Source: Planctomycetota bacterium
Lineage (GTDB): Bacteria > Planctomycetota > SZUA-567
Length of the DNA: 20,292 nt
Direction of reading: 5' to 3'
Assembly (NCBI GenBank): GCA_031270145.1
Contig: JAISYD010000304.1
Coordinates: forward strand, 1 to 20,292
Of this stretch, positions 13,182 through 20,292 are shown one piece after another (the first letter of the stretch is position 1; every line of letters begins with the position of its first letter). A program made the translations under genes and the position numbers. A model generated the notes under the pieces. The model was given only the letters and a program-made list of their open reading frames with translations, was not told the DNA's origin and ran no database searches.

Positions 13182-14723
13182 ATGGCGGATAATGCTGCTT
13201 CCGAACTGCTTAGGATGGTCGGAATCGTCAAGAAATTTCCCGGCACCCTGGCCTTGGACAAGGTGGACTTCGATCTCAAGGCCGGCGAGGTGCATGTGTT
13301 GCTGGGCGAGAATGGCGCCGGCAAGTCCACTTTGATGAAAATCCTCTCCGGGGCCTATGTCAAGGACGAGGGGCGAATTTATATTCAGGGCCGGGAGGTG
13401 GAGCTGGGCTACCCGGCGGCGGGGCGGGAGAACGGCATCGGCATCATTTACCAGGAGCTTAGCCAGGTTCCCCAGCTTTCCGCCACCGAAAACATATTTC
13501 TCGGGCGCGAGAAGAGGATCGGGCCGTTTATCGACTGGAAAAGCATGCACCGGGAGGCTAGGCGGCTCCTGGACCAGATTGACGCCGGTTTCAGCGAAAA
13601 AACCCCGGCCGGCCGCCTCAGCGTGGCGCACAAGCAAATGGCGGAGATCGCCAAGGCTCTTTCCATGAATGCCAGGATCATCGTCATGGACGAACCCACC
13701 TCATCCCTTACCCCCAACGAGGTGGAAGCCCTTTTCGCCATTATCCGCAAGCTGAAGGCGCAGGGAGTGGGCGTGATTTTCATTTCCCACCACCTTGACG
13801 AGGTGAAGGAGATTGGCGACCGGGCCACGATTCTCCGCGACGGGCGGTTGGTCAAAACCGTGAATGTCGCCGATTGCGGAGTGGACGACTTCATTGAACT
13901 CATGGTCGGCAGGACTCTCGAGCAAAAATACCCGAAGGTGCGCGCCGCGGTCGGCGCCGAGATCCTCCGGGTGGAGGGGTTGAGCCGCTACGGGGCGGTG
14001 TCCGACGCCTCGTTCTCCCTGCGGAAGGGAGAGGTGCTGGGGCTGGCCGGCCTGGTCGGCGCCGGCCGCACCGAGCTCTGCCGCCTTATTTTCGGGGCCG
14101 ACGCCAGGGACGCGGGGAAAATCTTCGTCGATGGGCGCGAGATCGACATCCGTTCCCCCGAGGACGCCATCGGCAACGGCATTGGCTTCCTCACGGAAAA
14201 CCGCAAGGAGGAGGGGCTGGTCCTGCATCTCTCGATCACCAGGAACATCTCCCTGCCGATCCTTGGGACGCTAAGGCGGGGCGGTCCGTTCCGTTTCATC
14301 AAAATCATCGATCACAAGCGCGACAACGCCATAGCCGAGAAATATTTCAAGACTCTGGGCATCCGCGCCCCCAGCGTCAGGAAGAAGTCGGGCGAACTTT
14401 CCGGCGGCAACCAGCAGAAGGTGGTGTTCGCCAAATGGATCGCTTCGCAATCGAAGATCCTCATTGTTGACGAGCCGACGCGCGGCATCGACGTCGGAGC
14501 CAAGGTGGAGATTTACCAGCTCATCAACAAGCTGGTGGCTGAGGGGGTTGGCATATTGATGGTGTCCTCCGAATTGCCGGAAATGCTTGGCATGTCCGAC
14601 CGCATTCTCGTTATGTGCGGCGGGCGGATAACCGGGGAATTGACCGATCCCGCCAAATTCAGCCAGGAGGAGGTGATGAAATACGCCACCCAATTCGCCA
14701 GGAGCGAATTGGCGGTCGGTTAG
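13182..14723 (+). CDS. Sugar ABC transporter ATPase, RbsA type (two nucleotide-binding domains)
   Basis: 513 residues with two fused ATP-binding domains, as usual for CUT2 importers. First domain: Walker A GENGAGKST (42-50), signature LSVAHKQMAEIAKAL, Walker B IIVMDEPTSSL and switch histidine region ISHHLDEV. Second domain: degenerate Walker A GLVGAGRTEL, intact signature LSGGNQQKV, Walker B ILIVDEPTRGID. The degenerate second P-loop is normal in this family. It energises uptake through the permease at 9101. The ATG at 13182 has GGGAGG seven bases upstream; the upstream extension to 13041 would cross both stem-loops. It is separated from the permease gene by three other genes, an unusual order. 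Confidence 0.94.
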   Translation: MADNAASELLRMVGIVKKFPGTLALDKVDFDLKAGEVHVLLGENGAGKSTLMKILSGAYVKDEGRIYIQGREVELGYPAAGRENGIGIIYQELSQVPQLSATENIFLGREKRIGPFIDWKSMHREARRLLDQIDAGFSEKTPAGRLSVAHKQMAEIAKALSMNARIIVMDEPTSSLTPNEVEALFAIIRKLKAQGVGVIFISHHLDEVKEIGDRATILRDGRLVKTVNVADCGVDDFIELMVGRTLEQKYPKVRAAVGAEILRVEGLSRYGAVSDASFSLRKGEVLGLAGLVGAGRTELCRLIFGADARDAGKIFVDGREIDIRSPEDAIGNGIGFLTENRKEEGLVLHLSITRNISLPILGTLRRGGPFRFIKIIDHKRDNAIAEKYFKTLGIRAPSVRKKSGELSGGNQQKVVFAKWIASQSKILIVDEPTRGIDVGAKVEIYQLINKLVAEGVGILMVSSELPEMLGMSDRILVMCGGRITGELTDPAKFSQEEVMKYATQFARSELAVG

Positions 14724-14766
14724 GGAGGCGCGGTTTTTTTTACAGGATGTCCACAGGAGACGTAAA

Positions 14767-15780
14767 ATGGCGAAACCGGTTCAAATCGGCATCATTGGCG
14801 CGGGCCGCATCGGCAAGGTTCACGCGCGGGCGCTTTCCCAGTTGCCGATGGCGAGGATTGAAATCATCGCCGATGTGGTTGACGGCGCGGCCAAAAAGCT
14901 GGCCGACGAGTTCAACGTGGCCAGAGCCGGGACGGATTACCGGGAAATCCTGCAAGACAAGAACATAGACGGGGTTTTCATCTGCTCCTCTACCGACACC
15001 CACGCCAAACTCATTGAGGAGGCGGCCAAGGCGGGGAAGAATATTTTCTGCGAAAAGCCGATAGCCCTGGATCTTGATAAAATAGACATGGCGCTGAAGG
15101 CGGTCGCCGACGCCAAGGTCATCCTGATGGTCGGCTTCAATCGCCGCTACGACGCCGGGAACATCCGCTTGCGCCAGGCGCTGTTGGCCGGCGAGGTGGG
15201 GACGCCCGAGATTTGCTGCATCAGCAGCCGCGATCCGGCGCCGCCGCCCATGGAATACGTCAAGATTTCCGGCGGGCTGTTCCTGGATATGATGATCCAC
15301 GATTTTGACCTGGCCCGCTTCCTGCTGAACGACGAGCCGGTGGAACTGCTCGCCTGCGGCGCCTGCCTCGTCGACAAGAGGATCGGCAAGCTCGGCGATT
15401 ACGATACCGCCATGGTGACCATCCGTTTCAGGAAGGGCGCCCTGTGCCACATCGACAACAGCCGCCGCGCGGTTTACGGCTACGATCAGCGGGCGGAACT
15501 GTTCGGGTCGAAGGGGATGATTTCCACCAGCCACATCCATAACGACAATACGGTGTTCGCCGGCGTCGACGGCTTCCGCCGCCCTCCCATCCAGAATTTC
15601 TTCCTGGAGCGCTATCTCCAGGCTTACCAGGCCGAGGGCGGGGTTTTTGTCGACTGCGTCCGGAAACGGAAGGCGCCCCCGGCCGGCGGTCGGGACGGCC
15701 GCGCGGCGGTGGTCATGGGCTATGCCGCCCTCAAATCGGCCAAAGAGGGCAGATGGGTGAAAATGGCGGAAATCAAGTAG
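14767..15780 (+). CDS. iolG: Myo-inositol 2-dehydrogenase
   Basis: 337 residues, Gfo/Idh/MocA family. It oxidises myo-inositol to scyllo-inosose with NAD, the first step of the pathway. Rossmann motif GAGRIG at residues 11-16, EKP at 96-98 with catalytic Lys97, and GGLFLDMMIHDFDLARFL with Asp174 and His178; B. subtilis IolG uses Lys97, Asp172 and His176. The DPAPPPMEYVKISGG segment is typical of IolG rather than other family members. CAGGAGA lies about seven bases before the ATG. It is the last gene of the plus-strand run, with its stop four bases from the end of a convergent gene. Confidence 0.93.
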   Translation: MAKPVQIGIIGAGRIGKVHARALSQLPMARIEIIADVVDGAAKKLADEFNVARAGTDYREILQDKNIDGVFICSSTDTHAKLIEEAAKAGKNIFCEKPIALDLDKIDMALKAVADAKVILMVGFNRRYDAGNIRLRQALLAGEVGTPEICCISSRDPAPPPMEYVKISGGLFLDMMIHDFDLARFLLNDEPVELLACGACLVDKRIGKLGDYDTAMVTIRFRKGALCHIDNSRRAVYGYDQRAELFGSKGMISTSHIHNDNTVFAGVDGFRRPPIQNFFLERYLQAYQAEGGVFVDCVRKRKAPPAGGRDGRAAVVMGYAALKSAKEGRWVKMAEIK

Positions 15781-15784
15781 TCCG

Positions 15785-16972
15785 TCACCCCCGCGCCAAT
15801 TTCGTCCATCGGCCGCCGTTTTTCGCCGACGCCAGGGCCGCTTCGACAAAGAGTATGCCCTGGAAGCCGTCCTCGATCGTCGGGAAGTCGAGTTCCGCCT
15901 CGGGAATGGGCGTCCCCGCTTCGGCCGCGGCTATCGCGGCGGCGGCGTTGAGATAGATGTTGGCGAACGCCTCGATTATCCCCTCGGGGTGGCAGGCCGG
16001 CAGGCGCGTGGCCCGGGCCGCCGAGGGGCTGGCCGCCGCCACGTAGGGCTGGCCCCGGCTCCAGGTTTCCATGGGTTTGTCGGGATAACGCAACAACAGC
16101 CGCTCGGGATCGCCATGCCGCCATTGCAGGCTGGCGGCGTCGCCGTATACGCGGATGCCTATGTCGTTGTCCTCGCCGGTTTCCACCTGGCTGGCCCGGA
16201 TGACGCCGGAGACATTCCCTTCCCAGCGGGCCAGGATGTCGGCGTTGTCGTCGTTTTTCCGGCCCTCTACCATGGTCGAGACGTTGGCGGCGATTTCCCT
16301 TATTTTCAGGCTGGAAACCGTCTCCGAGAGGTTGGCAATGTGGGTACCTATGTCGCCAAGGCAGCCGGAGCCGGCCTGGGCGGGGTCGGTGCGCCAGGAC
16401 GCCCGCTTGTTGCCGGGGTCGTCCTCCACTTTGCGGAACAACCAGCCCTGGGGATATTCGGCCACGATTTTGCGCAGCTTGCCGAGGCGGCCGGCTCGAA
16501 TCAGGTCCCGCGCCAGTTTGACCATGGGATAGCCGGTGTAGGTGTGGGTGAGGGCGAATATTTTGCCGCTTTTCCGCACCGCCTCCCGCAATTCAACCGC
16601 CTCGGCCAAGTTCAGGGTCAGCGGCTTGTCCTGGATGACGTGGAAGCCGGCCGCCAGCGCCGCGGCCGATTGTTCAAAATGGAGATGGTTGGGGGTGACG
16701 ATTGCCACGGCGTCAACCCGCCGCTCGGCCGACAGGGCGGCCTCGGCCTTGAGCATCTCCCGCCAGGAGGCGTATACCCGCTCCGGATCGAGGAAAAGCT
16801 CCCGCCCCTGCTGCCGGGACTTTTCGGGATGGCTGGAAAAGGCTCCGGCCACCAGTTCGATGCGCCCGTCCAGGCGGGCCGCCTTGCGGTGAACCTCGCC
16901 GATGAGCGCGCCCGGCCCGCCGCCAATCATGGCCAGGCGGAGTTTGCGTTTGCCGATGTCGTTCGTGGACAT
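15785..16972 (-). CDS. Gfo/Idh/MocA-family oxidoreductase
   Basis: 395 residues. The start at 16972 (MSTNDIGKRKLRLAMIGGGP) has GGAG seven bases upstream; an ATG 18 bases earlier would itself contain that site. N-terminal Rossmann motif GGGPGALIG (17-25), the family lysine in QDKPLTLN, and GCLGDIGTHIANL with the conserved Asp and His of the active site. This longer subgroup includes many uncharacterised sugar or inositol dehydrogenases; the substrate cannot be read from sequence. It is encoded opposite the inositol genes and 52 bp after ispG on the same strand, so it may be transcribed from the ilvE-pyrD-ispG side rather than with iolG. A role in inositol or polyol use is suggested only by location. 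Confidence 0.88.
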   Translation of the reverse strand: MSTNDIGKRKLRLAMIGGGPGALIGEVHRKAARLDGRIELVAGAFSSHPEKSRQQGRELFLDPERVYASWREMLKAEAALSAERRVDAVAIVTPNHLHFEQSAAALAAGFHVIQDKPLTLNLAEAVELREAVRKSGKIFALTHTYTGYPMVKLARDLIRAGRLGKLRKIVAEYPQGWLFRKVEDDPGNKRASWRTDPAQAGSGCLGDIGTHIANLSETVSSLKIREIAANVSTMVEGRKNDDNADILARWEGNVSGVIRASQVETGEDNDIGIRVYGDAASLQWRHGDPERLLLRYPDKPMETWSRGQPYVAAASPSAARATRLPACHPEGIIEAFANIYLNAAAAIAAAEAGTPIPEAELDFPTIEDGFQGILFVEAALASAKNGGRWTKLARG

Positions 16973-17024
16973 GCTTTGTCTCCCAGCCAAATTTCGAAGA
17001 AGACTTGAGCTATGAATTTCACCT

Positions 17025-18095
17025 TCACGCTTTCGGATTATTCGCTTCCCCGCACATTTTTTCCGCCTCCTCGATCAAGCGGTCGATGGCCCGGCCGGGC
17101 GGCGCCTTCTCCACCACCTCTCCCCGGATGAAAAGGTGGAGGACGCCGCCGGCCGAGGCGAGGCCGAGGTCGGCGTCCCGCGCCTCGCCCGGGCCGTTCA
17201 CCTCGCAGCCCATGATGGCGATTCGGAGGGGAGTTTGGATATGCCGCAGCCTTTCCTCCGCCTGGCGTACCAGTTCGGGGAGATCTACCTTGGCGCGGCC
17301 GCAGGCGGGGCAGGAGATGATTTCCGGGCCTTCCCGCCGCAGGCCCAGGGAACGCAGCAATTCGCGCCCGGCCGCGATTTCGCCCGCCGAATCGCCGGTG
17401 AAGCTGAAGCGGATGCTGTCGCCGATGCCGTCCAGCAGGAGCGAGCCGATGGCGGCCGCCGATTTGAGCAGCGAGCTTTCGCGCGGGCCGGCGGCGGTGA
17501 CGCCGAGGTGCAGGGGATAATCCGAGCGCGCCGCCACCAGCCGGTTGGCCAGCACCGTTCCGGCCGCGTCATTGGCCTTGACCGAGATCGCGATGTCGCG
17601 GAAGGACAGTTTTTCCAGTTTTTCGGCCCAGGCCAGCGCTTCCCCGGCCATGATCTCCGCGAGCGGGAGCGTCCGCCCCATACCCGGGCGGAGGATGGAG
17701 CCCGAGTTGCCGCCGATCCGGATGGGGATGCCCTTGGCGCCGGCCGCCTCCGCCACCCGGGCCAGGCCATCCGCATTCATGTTGCCGGGGTTGATGCGCA
17801 CCTTGGCGGCGCCTTCCCGGATGGCGGCCAGGGTGGTCCGCCAGTCGAAATGGGTGTCCGCGATCAGGGGCAGGGGGGAGCGGGCGGCGATTTTCCCGAA
17901 GGCGGCGGCCGCGTCCGGATTGGGCACGGCAAGCCGCGTCAGGTCGGCGCCGGCCGCTTCCGCCGCCCGGATTTCCCGCAAATTCCCCTCGATGTCCCCG
18001 CTGGGGGAGCGGTTCATGGTCTGGACGCTTATCGGCGCGCCGCCGCCCATGGCGATCTTGCCGATCCGCACGATCCTGCTGATTCTTCGCGCCAT
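17025..18095 (-). CDS. ispG: 4-hydroxy-3-methylbut-2-enyl diphosphate synthase
   Basis: 356 residues from the preferred ATG at 18095 (MARRISRIVRIGKIAMGGGA), which has AAGGA six bases upstream and matches the family start. An upstream ATG at 18134 overlaps the pyrD stop as TAATG and would add 13 residues. The enzyme converts methylerythritol cyclodiphosphate to HMBPP in isoprenoid synthesis using a [4Fe-4S] cluster; ligands are in ISCPACGRA and MGCEVNGPGEARDADLG. The barrel motifs ADTHFDWR, RINPGN, PIRIGGNSGS, SVKANDA, PLHLGVT and GIGDSIRFSFTGD are all recognisable. One oddity: the usual HLGxTEAG reads HLGVTAAG (Ala201 in place of Glu), and VQSMT is VQTMN. Otherwise intact. Confidence 0.93.
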   Translation of the reverse strand: MARRISRIVRIGKIAMGGGAPISVQTMNRSPSGDIEGNLREIRAAEAAGADLTRLAVPNPDAAAAFGKIAARSPLPLIADTHFDWRTTLAAIREGAAKVRINPGNMNADGLARVAEAAGAKGIPIRIGGNSGSILRPGMGRTLPLAEIMAGEALAWAEKLEKLSFRDIAISVKANDAAGTVLANRLVAARSDYPLHLGVTAAGPRESSLLKSAAAIGSLLLDGIGDSIRFSFTGDSAGEIAAGRELLRSLGLRREGPEIISCPACGRAKVDLPELVRQAEERLRHIQTPLRIAIMGCEVNGPGEARDADLGLASAGGVLHLFIRGEVVEKAPPGRAIDRLIEEAEKMCGEANNPKA

Positions 18096-18133
18096 GGGGC
18101 GTCCTTTTAGCCAGGTAAGCGGGTCGTACGGCA

Positions 18134-19051
18134 TTAGGTTTTCAGCGTCCCGATTATACCGGCCGCCGTCTCGCCGCGGCGTTCAAGCCAGGCGTCAAGC
18201 TCGTCCACCAGCCGGCCGCAGATGCCCGGCTCGACGAAATTCATGGCGCCCACCTCCACCGCCGAGGCGCCGGCCAGCAGGAAGGCGACGACCTCCCCGA
18301 CGCCGGCGACGCCGCCCGCCGCCACTATGGGGCAGGAGACGGCTTGGCGCGTCTGCCAGACCAGGCGCAAGGTCAGGGGATGGATGGCCGGCCCCGACAG
18401 GCCGCCGGTGATGTTGGCGAGGACGGGGCGGCGGCGCTCGATGTCGACCGCCATGCCGAGGAAGGTGTTGGCCACCACCAGGGCGTCCGCGCCCGCCTCC
18501 TCGACCGCCCTGGCGATGGCGGCGATGTCGGAGACGTTGGGGGTGAGCTTCACCCAAAGGGGCATGCCGGCGGCGGCCGGCCGCAATTGCCGCACCAGAT
18601 CCCCGGCCGCCCCGGCCGTGACGCCGAAGGCGATGCCGCCCTCCTTGACGTTGGGGCAGGATATGTTTATTTCCAGGGCGTCGATCGGCGCGGCGGCCAG
18701 GCGTCCGACCAGTCGGACATAGTCGTCGGCGCATTTGCCGGCCAGGTTGACGACGACTCGGCGCGCCTTTTCCCGGAGCGGCGGCAAAAGCTCGGCCAGG
18801 AAAACCTCGACCCCCTCGTTCTGGAGGCCGATGGCGTTCAACATGCCGGCCGGAGTTTCGGCGACGCGCGGCGGCGGATTGCCCCGGGTCGGCTTCAGGG
18901 TGACGGACTTGGTGACCACGCCGCCTAGCTTCCCGATGTCCAGGAAGTCGGCGTATTCCTTTCCGCTTCCGAAGGCGCCGGATGCGGGCAGGATGGGATT
19001 GGCGAATTCCAGTTGGCCCACCCTGGTCGCGAGGCGGCTGGCGTCGGTCAT
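18134..19051 (-). CDS. pyrD: Dihydroorotate dehydrogenase catalytic subunit (class 1B type)
   Basis: 305 residues. FMN enzyme of pyrimidine synthesis oxidising dihydroorotate to orotate in the cytoplasm. N-terminus FANPILPASGAFGSGKEY, KSVTLKPTRGNPPPRVAETP, the active-site loop INISCPNVKEGG with Cys132 (class 1 enzymes use Cys; class 2 use Ser), ANTFLGMAVDIERRRP and AGGVAGVGEV identify it. The class 1B form normally pairs with an FAD/[2Fe-2S] subunit PyrK, whose gene is not in the window. The start lies four bases after the ilvE stop, so coupled translation is likely; the Shine-Dalgarno sequence is poor. The stop TAA overlaps an alternative ispG start. Confidence 0.94.
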   Translation of the reverse strand: MTDASRLATRVGQLEFANPILPASGAFGSGKEYADFLDIGKLGGVVTKSVTLKPTRGNPPPRVAETPAGMLNAIGLQNEGVEVFLAELLPPLREKARRVVVNLAGKCADDYVRLVGRLAAAPIDALEINISCPNVKEGGIAFGVTAGAAGDLVRQLRPAAAGMPLWVKLTPNVSDIAAIARAVEEAGADALVVANTFLGMAVDIERRRPVLANITGGLSGPAIHPLTLRLVWQTRQAVSCPIVAAGGVAGVGEVVAFLLAGASAVEVGAMNFVEPGICGRLVDELDAWLERRGETAAGIIGTLKT

Positions 19052-19055
19052 GAGG

Positions 19056-19937
19056 TCAGACGCCCTTGTCCTTGTAGGTCTTGATGAACTGGCGGAACTT
19101 TTTCAGCAGATCGAGGGTGACCGGACCCGGTTTGCCGTTGCCGATGTTCCGGCCGTCGCAGGCGGTCACCGGGATGAGCTCGGCGGCGGTGCCGGTGAGG
19201 AACAGCTCGTCGGCGGTGTAGAGATCGAACCTGGCCAGGGTCTCCTCCCGCAGTTCGTATTTGGCTTTGCGCGCCAGCGAGATGACGCAGTTCCTGGTGC
19301 AGCCCTCAAGGATGACCGCCGAGGGCGGCGGCGTCTTGATCGTCCCGTTCTTGACGATGAAGATGTTGTCGCCGGTGGCCTCGGCCACCTCGCCTCGGTG
19401 GTTAAGCATCACCGCCTCCTCGTACCCGTTGTTCACCGCCTCGGTCTTGGCCATGATGTTCGAGAGATAGTTGAGCGATTTGACCCGCGGGTTGAGGCAT
19501 TCGGGATGCGAGCGCTGCACCGCCGAAGTGATTATTTTCATGCCCTTCCGGTAGAGCTCCTCCGGATAGAGGGTGATGGAGGCGGCGATGCAGATCAGGC
19601 TGGCGCGATCCGCGCAGTTCCTCGGGTTGAGCCCGAGATCGCCGATGCCGCGGGTGGCGATGAGGCGGATGTAGGAGTCCTTGAGGTTGTTCCTTTTCAG
19701 GCACTCGTAAAGCACCGCCCGCGTCTCCCGCTTCGGCAGGGGAAGGTTGATCAGCAGACAATTCGCCCCGTCGTAAAAGCGGTCGAGGTGCTCCCGGCAG
19801 AGGAACACCTGGCCGTTGTAGGCGCGGATGCCCTCGAACAGGCCGTCGCCGTAAAGAAAACCGTGATCGAAGACGCTGATTTTCGCCTGGGATTTCGCGT
19901 AAAAATCGCCGTCGATGTAAATCATTGGTTCCGTCAT
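19056..19937 (-). CDS. ilvE: Branched-chain amino acid aminotransferase
   Basis: 293 residues, fold-type IV PLP enzyme for the last step of valine, leucine and isoleucine synthesis. N-terminus YIDGDFYAKSQAKISVFDHG and LYGDGLFEGIRAYNGQVF are family hallmarks; the PLP lysine is Lys153 in NPRVKSLNYLSN; EAVMLNHRGEVAEATGDNIF and LFLTGTAAELIPV follow. The start at 19937 has GGGAGG seven bases upstream. It is the first gene of a tight minus-strand cluster with pyrD and ispG. D-amino acid or aminodeoxychorismate branches of the fold are less likely given the full set of branched-chain motifs. Confidence 0.93.
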   Translation of the reverse strand: MTEPMIYIDGDFYAKSQAKISVFDHGFLYGDGLFEGIRAYNGQVFLCREHLDRFYDGANCLLINLPLPKRETRAVLYECLKRNNLKDSYIRLIATRGIGDLGLNPRNCADRASLICIAASITLYPEELYRKGMKIITSAVQRSHPECLNPRVKSLNYLSNIMAKTEAVNNGYEEAVMLNHRGEVAEATGDNIFIVKNGTIKTPPPSAVILEGCTRNCVISLARKAKYELREETLARFDLYTADELFLTGTAAELIPVTACDGRNIGNGKPGPVTLDLLKKFRQFIKTYKDKGV

Positions 19938-19988
19938 GGTGGAGCCTCCCGGTTGTCCCCCGAATTCGCCAATGCCGCCAGAGCGGCA

Positions 19989-20017
19989 ATTTTATTCCTT
20001 ACGACCCATGGACGCAA
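19989..20017 (-). promoter_or_regulatory. Candidate promoter of the ilvE-pyrD-ispG cluster
   Basis: On the minus strand TTGCGT (20017-20012) is followed after 17 bases by TAAAAT (19994-19989). The leader would be about 45 nt and carry the GGGAGG ribosome binding site of ilvE. Confidence 0.4.
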
Positions 20018-20072
20018 GGGTATGCCGAGACTGGAGACGGTTTTCCGGGAGTGACGCGCTAAAAATCCCTTT

Positions 20073-20292
20073 AGGGAGCCTCTAAAAACAGGCATTTTTA
20101 TTCATCGTTTCTTTGAAGTTCCCGCACAGTACACGACTATTTTTATCCCTGAGCCGCAATGGCGGCTCTCAAGAGGTTGAAAACGACGAGGGCAACCCGG
20201 CGGAGATCCTTGCAAACGCCATGAAACAAGTCGCCAAGCAGCATGATTCCTCGTGCAAAGACGCTGTGTTCCTTGCGCCCGTGTTTCTTGAG
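20073..20292 (-). mobile_element. Probable end of an insertion sequence (runs off right edge)
   Basis: AGGGAGCCTCTAAAAAC at 20073-20089 resembles the terminal inverted repeats of several DDE-transposase insertion sequences, and a transposase-like C-terminal frame ends about 70 bp inside it. Composition is also more AT-rich than the ilvE cluster. The other end is outside the window, so the family and the exact boundary are unproven. Confidence 0.45.
20143..20292 (-). CDS. Transposase-like C-terminal fragment (5' end outside window)
   Basis: An open minus-strand frame of 49 codons enters from the right edge and stops at 20145-20143. It reads LKKHGRKEHSVFARGIMLLG, then DLFHGVCKDLRRVALVVFNL and LRAAIAAQG. 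The basic K-H-G-R-x-E-H-S-x-F-x-x-G-x-x-L-L arrangement resembles the extreme C-termini of IS4-type DDE transposases. This is a resemblance by eye. Whether the gene is whole cannot be judged. Confidence 0.45.
   Translation of the reverse strand, partial: LKKHGRKEHSVFARGIMLLGDLFHGVCKDLRRVALVVFNLLRAAIAAQG

Noticed and set aside
14724..14745. T8 run after the ATPase gene as a terminator
   Set aside because: No stem precedes the T run, and iolG follows with a good ribosome binding site on the same strand.
18735..20054. A 439-codon plus-strand open frame opposite pyrD and ilvE
   Set aside because: Antisense to two recognisable housekeeping enzymes, no family resemblance.

Overview
The window looks like a chromosomal segment of a high-GC, diderm (Gram-negative-type) bacterium. 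Reasons: both solute-binding proteins have Sec signal peptides with signal-peptidase-I-like ends and no lipobox, intergenic DNA and codon use are strongly G+C-rich, and most starts have clear GGAGG-type ribosome binding sites. The non-mevalonate enzyme IspG and a class-1B-type dihydroorotate dehydrogenase are present. I cannot name the phylum from the sequence alone.

Left accessory region (1-2960). The 5' end of an AAA-type ATPase gene runs off the left edge on the minus strand, behind a promoter with a perfect TATAAT, a tandem 21-bp repeat over the -35 box and a palindrome at the start site. Next come an AT-rich island with a single cupin gene and its own promoter, a zeta-toxin-like kinase overlapping a small partner gene, and a leader with a perfect 18-bp inverted repeat upstream of a terminase-small-subunit-like orphan.

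Sugar/polyol region (2962-15780). A HIT-family nucleotide-binding protein (minus) diverges from a D-arabinitol 4-dehydrogenase (plus). After a 392-bp regulatory gap comes a ten-kilobase run of nine plus-strand genes: iolD, iolE, a hydroxypyruvate-isomerase-like TIM barrel, an RbsC-type permease, a binding protein, iolI, a second binding protein, an RbsA-type ATPase and iolG. These encode a CUT2-type (ribose/inositol-type) ABC importer together with the first steps of inositol catabolism: IolG oxidises myo-inositol, IolI interconverts inososes, IolE dehydrates, and IolD opens the ring. IolB, IolC, IolJ and IolA are not in the window. Strong stem-loops sit directly after both binding-protein genes.

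Right region (15785-20292). A second Gfo/Idh/MocA oxidoreductase converges on iolG with a 4-bp gap. Upstream of it on the minus strand lies a tight housekeeping cluster, ilvE-pyrD-ispG, with a candidate promoter before ilvE. The right edge holds what looks like the end of an insertion sequence, with the C-terminus of a transposase-like frame on the minus strand. I saw no tRNA, rRNA or CRISPR array.
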